From positions 1-35,702 of the forward strand of contig JAURWD010000108.1 in NCBI GenBank assembly GCA_030655145.1: a stretch of DNA of 35,702 nucleotides. Direction: 5' to 3'. Numbering within the stretch: the first letter of the stretch is position 1; each line of letters begins with the position of its first letter. This DNA is from Ferruginibacter sp. GTDB lineage: Bacteria > Bacteroidota > Bacteroidia > Chitinophagales > Chitinophagaceae. A model generated the notes under the pieces. It was not told the origin of the DNA and did not search any database. It saw nothing but the letters and a program-made list of their open reading frames with translations. A program made the translations under genes and the position numbers. Below are positions 1 to 7,372 of the stretch, piece by piece.

Positions 1-754
1 CTGACCCATTTAAATTAAAGCGGCGTAGGGTTTGGTAGCTGCTGTAGTCGGCGTAATTGAAGCCGCGGGACAGCACGACAATTTTGTTTCCCTGCATGCC
101 AAATAAGTACTCGAAATCTTCCGGATACCAGTTTTCCAGCGGTACAGGATCCCCGAGGGAAATATCCGACGCCAGGCCTGTGGTGAGGTCATATTTATAA
201 AAATGATTCGCAGCAAACCCACCCACCAGGGAAGCGCTGCTGGCACCAACTATCAGCACAGTATTCTCGATCAGTACATTTCTAACTTCATCGTATGAAG
301 CCTGGGTCGCTGATTTGTAACTGATCCCGGTGCCATCGAAAGACGCATCCAAAACACCACCAGTTGTAAACCGCGCTAACATAATATCCGTATGGAAATC
401 AGAATAGTAGTTTTCGTTGGTAGTACCGATCAGTATTAATTTTCCATTGGCCTGGGCCACGGCATCCTGGAAACGAATTGGCACAGAAGCCGAATAGCCG
501 GCCGTCCCGTAACTAAGATCAATCGTTCCCGCAGGCGTATACTTCACCGCGGCCACAAAATCTTCGTCCATTCGGGTCACCTGGTAATAACCGCCATCCG
601 CAAGCGGAACTAATTTCAGCGAAGTTGAAACTGTAGGCGAGGGTTGAAATACACGGATACCATTTACATCATAAGTGAGGTCCAGGCTTCCAACCTGGGC
701 GTTAACATTGATCAATAAAATGGAAGAGAGGAGGAGGAGGAGAAGTGTTTTCAA
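1..754 (-). CDS. Delta-60 repeat (DUF5122) beta-propeller protein, C-terminus cut by the window
   Basis: Reading leftwards from a TTG at 754, the frame stays open to the window edge (about 251 codons visible), so the C-terminus is missing. It starts MKTLLLLLLLSSILLINVNAQ, a classic Sec signal peptide ending in the Ala-Gln common in Bacteroidota; this is why TTG was chosen, as no in-frame ATG precedes it. Three copies of the Delta-60 signature are visible: GSLDLTYDVNG, GTIDLSYGTAG and GGVLDASFDGTG, each spaced by about 50 to 60 residues. This repeat builds secreted beta-propellers, often in large surface proteins carrying a type IX sorting domain; whether one follows here cannot be seen. The precise function is unknown. 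Family call is firm, the exact start moderately so. Confidence 0.8.
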   Translation of the reverse strand, partial: MKTLLLLLLSSILLINVNAQVGSLDLTYDVNGIRVFQPSPTVSTSLKLVPLADGGYYQVTRMDEDFVAAVKYTPAGTIDLSYGTAGYSASVPIRFQDAVAQANGKLILIGTTNENYYSDFHTDIMLARFTTGGVLDASFDGTGISYKSATQASYDEVRNVLIENTVLIVGASSASLVGGFAANHFYKYDLTTGLASDISLGDPVPLENWYPEDFEYLFGMQGNKIVVLSRGFNYADYSSYQTLRRFNLNGS

Positions 755-992
755 GCAAATCTTTTTTAGGGTTAAGGGGTTCAGATCCTGGGAGTGAATG
801 TAGAAAAAATTGAATTATCAACCTCCAACTGTGCGTAATTTTCTTGAAATCGTGTGGTAATTACGGCTGAATTGTGGCAATTATGCGGCGCAGGGCTGCG
901 ATATGGGGATTAATAGCTGGTTAGCGATCGACCAGTTGCAGGTTGTGGCGAACGGTCAGGAATAGTCAGCTGCATTTTCAAAACTTCATTGG

Positions 993-1124
993 TTACGGTT
1001 GGTGGACGATCTTTTCATAGATGTACTCCGGCAGTAAAGGGAAAATACAGGAGTTCAGCGATGGATGCATCGTATAAACGACGGATGAATAAGCGTGTTT
1101 TCGCCCACGAATACGTTCGACCAT
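993..1124 (-). CDS. possible small protein or gene remnant, 43 aa
   Basis: A short ATG-to-stop frame not similar to anything I recognise. It begins MVERIRGRKHAYSSVVYT and ends LLPEYIYEKIVHQP. The composition looks protein-like, with mixed charged and aromatic residues and no low complexity, and the preceding in-frame codons include a stop, so it is not a piece of a longer intact gene on this strand. It could be a genuine small protein, a decayed C-terminal piece of a lost gene, or chance. No promoter or ribosome-binding signal supports it. Confidence 0.25.
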   Translation of the reverse strand: MVERIRGRKHAYSSVVYTMHPSLNSCIFPLLPEYIYEKIVHQP

Positions 1125-1397
1125 AAAGCAATTGGCTCATGAATTCGCAGATGCTAAAAGTGCAAGCACCGCCGTCAGATCCAATTTCGCATATGCGGTA
1201 TTGTTATAATAAGAACAATCGGTCAAAACACATTTCTCAAGGTTCATTGGAGCGCATCGTTTTGTAAGGGCAAAGCGATTTTTGGACCGGTCGGCGAAAA
1301 AAATGGCCATAAAACTTGGGTGAAAGCTTTTAGATTAAATTAATTTTTCAAAAATTTGTGAAGTAAACTTACAGGACACTTGAATGGAAGCACTCAC

Positions 1398-1480
1398 CCT
1401 AACCCGCAGCGTACTGGTTAGGCAGAGAGTAGGATGGAAAGTGGAATGCTGACCGAGGTAGCCGTCGGTACAAGACCGGC
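1398..1480 (+). ncRNA. candidate structured RNA or leader upstream of the DinB-like gene
   Basis: A perfect 7-bp stem (CCTAACC at 1398-1404 with GGTTAGG at 1416-1422, 11-nt loop) is followed by ACCGA (1452-1456) pairing with TCGGT (1465-1469). An alternative, mutually exclusive pairing is GCCG (1461-1464) with CGGC (1477-1480). The segment is unusually G-rich compared with its surroundings and ends about 55 bases before the DinB start. I match it to no riboswitch or RNA family. It may be a leader, a mobile-RNA remnant or chance pairing. Confidence 0.25.
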
Positions 1481-1534
1481 AAAGACAAATACAGCAGGAG
1501 CTATGGAAACGAAATGGAAACGTAACTGACCCGA

Positions 1535-2017
1535 ATGAACTATCCCTTACAAATCGCTAAACATATCCGGGAAATACATTCTGGAGGCAACTGGACCTCC
1601 GCGAATGTCCAGGAACAACTGGCCGGCATCACCTGGCAGCAGGCAAACAAACGGGTTTTCAACTTCAATTCTATTGCCGCCCTCGTTTATCACATGAACT
1701 ATTATGTGGTCGCCATCTCCCAGGTTCTGCGGGGAAAGGCTTTGAGTTCGAAGGATGAATTAAGTTTCGATCACCCGCAAATAACCTCGAAAGAAACCTG
1801 GGAGAAGCTGATCCGAAAAACCCTTACGGATGCGGAAAATCTCGCCACCCTCGTAGAGCAACTTCCCGAAAATAAACTTGCCGAAAATTTCTCCCAGCCA
1901 AAATATGGTTCTTACGATCGCAATCTTCATGGAGTTATTGAACACCTGCATTACCACCTGGGCCAGGTCGTGTTGATCAAAAAGATCATCCTGCAGGAAC
2001 CGGCCCCATTGAATTAA
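1535..2017 (+). CDS. DinB-like family protein
   Basis: 160 residues, the usual size of the DinB/YfiT-like four-helix-bundle family (DinB_2 type). Three histidines sit where the family places its metal ligands: His53 in LVYHMNYY at the end of helix 2, and the His137-x3-His141 pair in HLHYHLGQ of the last helix, so the metal site looks intact. Members bind a divalent metal; some are thiol transferases, but many, including this type, have no assigned reaction. No signal peptide, so cytoplasmic. The gene stands alone, with a possible structured leader upstream and an unrelated lipoprotein gene downstream. The minus-strand frame over 1760-2020 is a shadow. Confidence 0.85.
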   Translation: MNYPLQIAKHIREIHSGGNWTSANVQEQLAGITWQQANKRVFNFNSIAALVYHMNYYVVAISQVLRGKALSSKDELSFDHPQITSKETWEKLIRKTLTDAENLATLVEQLPENKLAENFSQPKYGSYDRNLHGVIEHLHYHLGQVVLIKKIILQEPAPLN

Positions 2018-2062
2018 CAACCGGATCGATTGACTTTATTCTCTGGGTTCACAAATCAACTT

Positions 2063-2070
2063 TACATTTG
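2063..2070 (+). promoter_or_regulatory. candidate Bacteroidota -7 box (TACATTTG)
   Basis: A perfect match to TAnnTTTG lies about 105 bases before the lipoprotein gene at 2176. No good TTTG -33 element is seen at the expected distance, so this is a moderate candidate only. It implies a leader of roughly 100 nt. Confidence 0.35.
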
Positions 2071-2175
2071 ACAGACACTATTCAATGATGGGATGGCTGC
2101 GCCTGTAGGGGTCATACAGATTTACAAGATCATCGAAGAGTAACGGCCCTGCTTATACGAAAATAATTGTAAACG

Positions 2176-3096
2176 ATGCGCCCGATTCAATCACCGTTCT
2201 ATCTTGTCAGCAGTTTTTTATTTGCCTGTACCGCAATCATTTTCGGTTGCAGCAGCGAATCGGTTTCCCGGCCAGCGATCGTTCCCCGCCATTTTAAGGT
2301 GGAGGTGCCGTTCCTGCTCACCAGTCGTGGCATCATCATCAATACTTACTGGGGGCCCAAGAGAACGCATCATGTGCTGTGCCTTGACAACTATTCCCCT
2401 TCCTGGATCAGGAAGGGCGCCATTCAATACGACAATTCTTTTGTGCGTCTCAAAAAGCAAACTTTCAAAACCACCACAGCCGATGGTACTGCTGTCGCGG
2501 GAGAAGTGGGCATCTGTGACAGTCTTCGCTTTGAAGACTTGACTTTTTTAAACGCTCCCTTCTACGTAATGCCGGCCCAGGCGGACGGAAAGGAAAATGA
2601 CGACGGCGTGGTTGGCAGCGAGCTGATGGCGCAGGGTATTTGGAAAATCGATTTTCGGAGCAGTGTGCTCACTTTCACCTCCACAATTGATTCTCTTCCG
2701 GGAATGAATGCAACCGAAGTTTTTCCTGCCAGTTTTACCGAGGGGTCAATCGAACTCGGCGTGAAATTCAGCAATGATGTTGAACAATCAATCGCCATTG
2801 ACCTGGGTTTCAACGGTGATTTTCTTCTACCCGCCGACGCATTCAAGAATGTAAGTGGCCAACGGAAAAGTTTTACTGAGACGAAAAAATTCAGTACGCC
2901 TGCCAGCTGGAACATCGTCAACGTCACCACTACGTTGGACACAGTGCAGATAGGTCACAATTGGTATTTCGCTTTTGTTTCTACCAGCGATACGGTGAAA
3001 GAGCGTCTGCTCGGGCTGCAATTTTTCCGCCGTTTTGATTACGTTATTTTCGATTTTATCAACGAACGCGTTTACTTGCCAAAAAAGGTTTGGTAA
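2176..3096 (+). CDS. lipoprotein with two retropepsin-like (aspartyl protease fold) domains
   Basis: 306 residues. The N-terminus is a lipoprotein signal with lipobox IFGC, giving lipidated Cys25, so the protein is membrane anchored outside the cytoplasm. Two repeats resemble the retropepsin-like aspartyl protease family common in Bacteroidota. The first has Asp71 (LCLDNYS) and a flap-distal GVVGSELM...IDF strand. The second has Asp209 (AIDLGFNGDF) and the typical LLGLQFF..FDYVIFDF..E.VYLP end. Neither Asp is in a canonical D-T/S-G: the first reads DNY and the second DLG, so peptidase activity is doubtful and a binding role is possible. Monocistronic by spacing: 158 bp upstream and 92 bp downstream. 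Confidence 0.65.
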   Translation: MRPIQSPFYLVSSFLFACTAIIFGCSSESVSRPAIVPRHFKVEVPFLLTSRGIIINTYWGPKRTHHVLCLDNYSPSWIRKGAIQYDNSFVRLKKQTFKTTTADGTAVAGEVGICDSLRFEDLTFLNAPFYVMPAQADGKENDDGVVGSELMAQGIWKIDFRSSVLTFTSTIDSLPGMNATEVFPASFTEGSIELGVKFSNDVEQSIAIDLGFNGDFLLPADAFKNVSGQRKSFTETKKFSTPASWNIVNVTTTLDTVQIGHNWYFAFVSTSDTVKERLLGLQFFRRFDYVIFDFINERVYLPKKVW

Positions 3097-3153
3097 TCAT
3101 TTACTCCTTACAACCGCCTCGTTCGAGCCACCCTTTTTAAAGAAGAATATATT

Positions 3154-3161
3154 TATCTTTA
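3154..3161 (+). promoter_or_regulatory. candidate -7 box (TATCTTTA) for the serine hydrolase gene
   Basis: Seven of eight bases fit TAnnTTTG, with a T-run at 3134-3138 about where a -33 element would lie. The box ends 27 bases before the ATG at 3189, giving a leader of about 20 nt. Confidence 0.35.
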
Positions 3162-3188
3162 GCGGCGCCGGTCAAAAATGCTCAATTC

Positions 3189-4745
3189 ATGAAAGGATTA
3201 TCCTGCAGCTTCCTGCTTTGTATTTTGTTTACTACCAGTTACGGGCAGCCGCTGAATGGAAAGCAACTTGATTCACTTGTCCTGCGGGCCATGAAAGCCT
3301 TTGATGTTCCGGGTATCGCCGTAGCCATTATCAAAGATGGGAAGCCGGTGCTTATGAAGGGTTATGGCGTTAGTTCGCTTAACAGTAAGGCACCGGTAAA
3401 CGAGCATACATTATTTGGTATCGCCTCTAACACGAAAGCCTTTACCACCGCCGCACTTGGGATACTGGTAGATGAAGGCAAGTTGAAATGGGATGACAAG
3501 GTTTCTAACTATATTCCCGAGTTTAAACTGCACAACCCTTACGTAACAGATGAATTCACCATTCGGGACCTGCTCACGCATCGCAGTGGTCTTGGCCTGG
3601 GGGCAGGCGACCTGATGTTTTATCCCGATTCCTCTGATTTCACTATTAAGGACGTCATTTATAATCTTCGTTTCCTGAAGCCTGTTTCAAGTTTTCGTTC
3701 CAAATATGATTACGACAATACGCTGTACATTGTTGCCGGCGAGGTGATCACCCGGGTGAGTGGAATGAGTTGGGACGTTTTTGTTGAGGAACGCATTTTG
3801 CAACCGTTAGGGATGAGCCATAGTGCTGCTTCTTACGATCGCCTAAAAGACAAATCGAACGTAGCAGATCCACATGCGCTGGTGGAGGGAAAGGTAAAAG
3901 TGGTGAGCCGGCATGGCGCCAGTTACAGCCGGGCATCGGGAAGCATGTATTCGAGTGTGGCTGATCTGGGCAAATGGGTGCAGGTTCATCTTGATAAAGG
4001 AAAATTTGGCGCCGGGCTTGATAAAAAAATATTCTCTGCGGCGGTGTTTGAAGAACGTTGGACGCCGCAGACCATCCTCCCGGTACGTAGCGCCGGAGAT
4101 TATAATACTCATTTCTCTTCCTACGGCCTCGGCTTTTTTCTCAGCGATGTCCACGGTTTAAAACAAGTGACTCACACGGGTGGAACGGTGGGTATGCTCA
4201 CGCAGGTAACCATGATACCGGAATTAAACCTGGGCATCATCGTGCTGACCAACCAGGAAGAGTCGGGCGCCTTTCGTGCGATCGCAGACCAGGTGAAAGA
4301 CGGTTATTTTAATATGAAAGGAACGGATCGGGTAGCGCAATATTCGAAAGGAAGAAAAACCCAACGGGAATTTGCCCGTACGATCACAGACTCTATTTGG
4401 AATAACATCGGTATTGCCCAGAAAGCAACAGGTGAAAAGATTGATATCGCCGCCTACGCGGGAACTTACCACGATAAGTGGTTTGGTGATGTGGTTATTT
4501 CTATGGAAAATGGAAAGCCCTGGTTTGCTTCGAAAAGGTCACCAAAGTTGACCGGCCAGCTCTTCCCCTATAAAGGAAACAGCTTTGTTGTAAAATGGCG
4601 GGAGCGGAGTATGGATGCAGATGCCTTTGTGAACTTTACCCTCGATGCCGCAGGAAAGGCCGCTGGTATCACCATGTCGGCCATTTCACCGCTAACTGAT
4701 TTTAGCTATGATTTTCACGACCTGGATTTTATCCGTGTAAAGTAA
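3189..4745 (+). CDS. secreted serine hydrolase, class C beta-lactamase / PBP4 family, with C-terminal DUF3471-like domain
   Basis: 518 residues. A signal peptide covers about residues 1-19 (ending TTSYGQ). The beta-lactamase domain spans about 25-370 and has all three catalytic motifs: Ser80-x-x-Lys83 (SNTK), Tyr175-Asp-Asn177 (YDN) and His329-Thr-Gly331 (HTGG), the HTG form being usual in this esterase/peptidase-like branch. The tail from about 400 to 518 resembles the small beta-barrel DUF3471 domain often fused to these enzymes. Likely periplasmic. Substrates in this family range from D-amino peptides to esters; true antibiotic hydrolysis should not be assumed. Stands alone on the plus strand. 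Confidence 0.88.
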   Translation: MKGLSCSFLLCILFTTSYGQPLNGKQLDSLVLRAMKAFDVPGIAVAIIKDGKPVLMKGYGVSSLNSKAPVNEHTLFGIASNTKAFTTAALGILVDEGKLKWDDKVSNYIPEFKLHNPYVTDEFTIRDLLTHRSGLGLGAGDLMFYPDSSDFTIKDVIYNLRFLKPVSSFRSKYDYDNTLYIVAGEVITRVSGMSWDVFVEERILQPLGMSHSAASYDRLKDKSNVADPHALVEGKVKVVSRHGASYSRASGSMYSSVADLGKWVQVHLDKGKFGAGLDKKIFSAAVFEERWTPQTILPVRSAGDYNTHFSSYGLGFFLSDVHGLKQVTHTGGTVGMLTQVTMIPELNLGIIVLTNQEESGAFRAIADQVKDGYFNMKGTDRVAQYSKGRKTQREFARTITDSIWNNIGIAQKATGEKIDIAAYAGTYHDKWFGDVVISMENGKPWFASKRSPKLTGQLFPYKGNSFVVKWRERSMDADAFVNFTLDAAGKAAGITMSAISPLTDFSYDFHDLDFIRVK

Positions 4746-5109
4746 ACTGCGTTTATACTTAGCGTTAGTACACCTGCTTTACAATTTAATTTCGTTAACT
4801 CATGAATGTTAAGAAATCAACAGTTGCCTTCTTTTTCTGCAGCACCTTGTTGGACTATTTGTAACTAATGCGCATACTCAAAATGTTTTTGCACGGCACC
4901 TTACCATTTTTACCCGAGCAACAGTCACTGTCGAGCGTGGAATTGTTCACCGGCTGATGTCATTCGAAAACACCCGGAGGTTTTTCAACAATAAAGCGTT
5001 CGTCTTAGCAATATCTGAATGTAGAGTGTAGTGTAACGTCGATGGATAACCGCAATAGCACAACCCGGTTTTTAAACCCGCTGGCACGGGAGTCTGAATT
5101 TTTTTACAC
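4746..5109. other. 364-bp intergenic region with a possible frameshifted remnant
   Basis: Apart from the possible broken short gene at 4802-5031 nothing is recognisable. There is no clear -7 box ahead of the acetyltransferase at 5110. Confidence 0.4.
4802..5031 (+). pseudogene. possible frameshifted remnant of a small exported protein
   Basis: An ATG at 4802 opens MNVKKSTVAFFFCSTLLDYL and stops at 4862. From about 4837 another frame is open for 64 codons to a stop at 5029-5031, beginning LQHLVGLFVTNAHTQN. Joining the two by one frameshift inside the T-run near 4832 would give a plausible signal peptide (basic start, hydrophobic core, Ala-His-Thr-Gln end) and a tail of about 50 residues. I recognise no family. 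Could equally be chance. Confidence 0.2.
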
Positions 5110-5661
5110 ATGAATCAAGAAGCAATGGATACAAAAGAGGTAGATTGGCAACCCAAAGGTCTTGCGAACGATCTTGTTCAACTGGTACCTGTGAGTGCTT
5201 CGGATTTTGATCGCCTTTTCGCGGTCGCCTCGGACCCCTTGATCTGGGAACAACACCCAACGAAAAACAGGTTTGAACGGGCAGTGTTCCAGGGGTATTT
5301 CGACGGCGCGGTGGCCTCGGGCACCGCCTTTCTTATTATGGAAAGAACTACCGGCGAAATTGCAGGTTGTACGCGTTACTACGATTACAAACCAGGTGAA
5401 AGCATCGCCATCGGTTTTACCTTTCTCGCAACGGCGTACTGGGGCGGAGCGTTTAATAAAGCGGCGAAACAATTACTGGTGGACTATGCCTTCCGGTTTG
5501 TTGACACCATTTATTTTCATATCGGCGCAACCAACCTTCGATCGCAATTAGCAACGGGTAAGATCGGCGCCGTAAAGGTCCGGGAACTGGATATACCTAA
5601 CAATAACGGTAGCCCGCAGTTGCATTATGAATACGCGCTGCGGAAACCGGGTGCTAAATAG
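5110..5661 (+). CDS. GNAT family N-acetyltransferase (RimJ/RimL-like)
   Basis: 183 residues of the Acetyltransf_3 type, which moves an acetyl group from acetyl-CoA to an amine. Landmarks: N-terminal substrate strand VQLVPVSASDFDRLFAVASD, central strand FLIMERTTGEIAGCTRYYDY, the acetyl-CoA-binding region near ATAYWGGAFNKAAK (residues about 110-125), and the C-terminal NLRSQLATGKIGAVKVRE, equivalent to the conserved N.RS...K.GA segment. The typical Q/RxxGxG/A loop is degenerate here (YWGGAFNKAAK), as in many RimJ-like members. ATG 5125 is an alternative start, five codons in. Cytoplasmic; substrate unknown. Confidence 0.82.
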   Translation: MNQEAMDTKEVDWQPKGLANDLVQLVPVSASDFDRLFAVASDPLIWEQHPTKNRFERAVFQGYFDGAVASGTAFLIMERTTGEIAGCTRYYDYKPGESIAIGFTFLATAYWGGAFNKAAKQLLVDYAFRFVDTIYFHIGATNLRSQLATGKIGAVKVRELDIPNNNGSPQLHYEYALRKPGAK

Positions 5662-5723
5662 CCGGCTCAACCTGGCTCGTGGTTGCTGCTAAAAATTTCA
5701 ATCAGAAGTTATGGTGTTCAGCT

Positions 5724-6536
5724 TTAGCGCTGAACTGTAACCCGTAAATACGTAGCTGGGATTGAGGTTGTACCAGGAGTTGTGCTGGTATTCTGGCTGA
5801 CAAAAAGCTCTTCTAATTCACGCTTAAGTTCAGCAGATTTGCCATTCTTTTCCGCCGCTTCAAATGCATTCATGGTGGGGCCATAGAATTGCTGGAAGAG
5901 TGCAACCAGCTCCTTCGGGTCCCCGGGAATATTAAACACAAAACTGTCCCGCAGGAATGAAACATTCTCTTTTGGTATGCCGGCACTTTCAAACCGTTCT
6001 GTAACATTCGTTTCCACTCCCCAAAGCATGGGACTCACAAAACCTTCTGGCGGAGGCGGTGTATACGCAGAGCTGATCTTTAAGATTTGTGCGACGAGGG
6101 TGGGGTCACCTGGTATCCAGTTTCCCATCACGATCCGGCCTCCTGGCTTGGTAACGCGGACCATTTCTTTTGCAACATCAAAAGGGCGGGGTGCGAACAT
6201 GGCTCCGAAAATGCTAACCACCAGGTCGAATTGACTATCCTTCAAAGCCTGCAGATCCATTGCATCGCCTTCCTGGAAACTACAGTTGGTTAGGCCTTCT
6301 TTGCTTACCCGTTCGTTACCTGCCGCAACCAGGTTTTGGGCAATATCGACGCCGAGAACATTGGCTCCCAATTTAGCGGAAGGTATTGCTGTTGTGCCGT
6401 CTCCACATCCAAGATCCAATACATCCATGCCTTTTGTAATACCCAGTTTTGCGACAAGCGCCGCGCCGCTTTCCCGCATGGTTTCTGCGATGCGGGTGAA
6501 GTCACCTTTTTCCCATAATGCTTTGTTCGGATTCAT
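5724..6536 (-). CDS. class I SAM-dependent methyltransferase
   Basis: About 270 residues from ATG 6536 (MNPNKALWEKGDFTRIAETM). The frame can be extended to a TTG at 6560, but a TACCTTGG sequence resembling a -7 box covers that codon, so the ATG is preferred. The Rossmann core shows motif I VLDLGCGDGT, the acidic end of strand 2 (LGVDIAQN), a motif II region FDLVVSIFGAMFAPRPFD and post-II MVRVTKPGGRIVMGNW, matching the Methyltransf_11/25 type (UbiE-like small-molecule enzymes). The C-terminal third carries a helical substrate cap. Substrate unknown. Convergent with the acetyltransferase gene, 62 bp apart. Confidence 0.85.
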   Translation of the reverse strand: MNPNKALWEKGDFTRIAETMRESGAALVAKLGITKGMDVLDLGCGDGTTAIPSAKLGANVLGVDIAQNLVAAGNERVSKEGLTNCSFQEGDAMDLQALKDSQFDLVVSIFGAMFAPRPFDVAKEMVRVTKPGGRIVMGNWIPGDPTLVAQILKISSAYTPPPPEGFVSPMLWGVETNVTERFESAGIPKENVSFLRDSFVFNIPGDPKELVALFQQFYGPTMNAFEAAEKNGKSAELKRELEELFVSQNTSTTPGTTSIPATYLRVTVQR

Positions 6537-6864
6537 AAGCGAGATTTTTTGAGTAGCCAAGGTAATATTTATCCCGGTATTTTTTTAGCGGTTTTAGTCC
6601 AGCCTTCCAGCAGAGCGATATCCATTTCTGCCTGAAGTCTTTGGCAGATCAGTTACCTATTTTAAACTTTTGTCGTGTTGGCAAATTGTCTCGTTTAAAC
6701 AGGTTGCTAAACAGCGTTGTGTCGCTAACGTTACCAGGCATTCTTTCGCAAAATTCATCCATTGAGAAAGTTTTTTTGCAAGATGGCAGGATGGAGTTCA
6801 ACCCTTGTATGCCTGTTGCAACATCGAATCGGAGAGGGACATTATTTTCTTCACAATCAAATAA

Positions 6865-7098
6865 TTGGCACAATATGTGGATAATAATCCGGGAAGTTTA
6901 ATCGGAATTTATCCCCCGTTTTTCGGCAGTCACGGTGTAACGTTGCCCGTTTTTGATCTGCTACTTAGATTGGAAACTATTTCAGAAAAGCATTTAATTT
7001 ATAAACTATACCAGCTGCAAAACGGGATACATATTGATTGGAAATGTGTGCGCAGTTTTCGGGATTTCCTCAAGTGTAACCCGTTTCCTCTTTTTTAG
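6865..7098 (+). CDS. possible small hypothetical protein, 77 aa
   Basis: Unrecognised. The frame opens MAQYVDNNPGSLIGIYPPFF and contains an amphipathic stretch (VFDLLLRLETISEKHLIYKL) followed by WKCVRSFRDFLKC. Its only outside support is the good rho-independent terminator 52 bases past the stop codon, which implies that something on this strand is transcribed. It could equally be noise inside an AT-rich spacer. Confidence 0.25.
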   Translation: MAQYVDNNPGSLIGIYPPFFGSHGVTLPVFDLLLRLETISEKHLIYKLYQLQNGIHIDWKCVRSFRDFLKCNPFPLF

Positions 7099-7149
7099 TG
7101 AGCATATTCAATCGCCCGGTTTGCTTCCTTATTCTCACCAACTCATGTG

Positions 7150-7175
7150 ACCATCCTGGAAAGGATGGTTTTTTT
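7150..7175 (+). terminator. rho-independent terminator
   Basis: ACCATCCT (7150-7157), loop GGAA, AGGATGGT (7162-7169), then an unbroken T-tract to 7175: an 8-bp perfect stem with a tetraloop. The T-run is only on the plus strand, so it ends a plus-strand transcript that has no confident gene. Confidence 0.75.
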
Positions 7176-7331
7176 ATTGACAAGGTTTACGTGACAAAGG
7201 ATATACAAGTTTCTGCAAAGTCTAATAACATGTACTCCTCCCGGGCCTACTTTTAAATTTTAGGAGGCGACCAATATACTTCGCAACCTGGTAAGGTTGA
7301 AAGCTTCAGCATCTTCTCAATAAAATAAAAT

Positions 7332-7339
7332 TACATTTG
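7332..7339 (+). promoter_or_regulatory. -7 promoter box (TACATTTG) of the alpha-glucosidase gene
   Basis: Perfect TAnnTTTG. It covers the TTG that would otherwise be the first possible start of the downstream frame, and it lies 33 bases before the ATG at 7373, which opens with a textbook signal peptide. No strong -33 TTTG is seen. Confidence 0.5.
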
Positions 7340-7372
7340 AAGAAGCGATCTGCTCCACCACAACACATTCCG

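Larger units (their letters stand above)
755..1534. other. 780-bp intergenic region with small ORF and hairpins
   Basis: No full-length gene is visible. It holds a 43-codon minus-strand ORF (993-1124) and, next to the downstream DinB gene, a run of potential RNA hairpins (1398-1480). A 31-codon plus-strand ORF (1434-1529) overlaps the hairpins and ends six bases before the DinB start. The remainder shows no recognisable element. Confidence 0.5.
6537..7372. other. AT-rich 830-bp region without a firm gene, with one terminator
   Basis: Short open frames exist: minus 6649-6873 (TTG start, contains MDEFCERMPGNVSDTT) and plus 6865-7098 (contains LPVFDLLLRLETISEKHLIYKLYQLQ). Both look moderately protein-like, but I recognise neither. 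A strong plus-strand terminator at 7150-7175 and the promoter box of the GH13 gene at 7332 follow. The region may hold decayed genes or a small unrecognised transcript. Confidence 0.4.

Noticed and set aside
6649-6873. Minus-strand 74-codon TTG frame
   Set aside because: Protein-like in part, but it has only a TTG start, no promoter box and no family; the opposite strand has a comparable frame, so neither is convincing.
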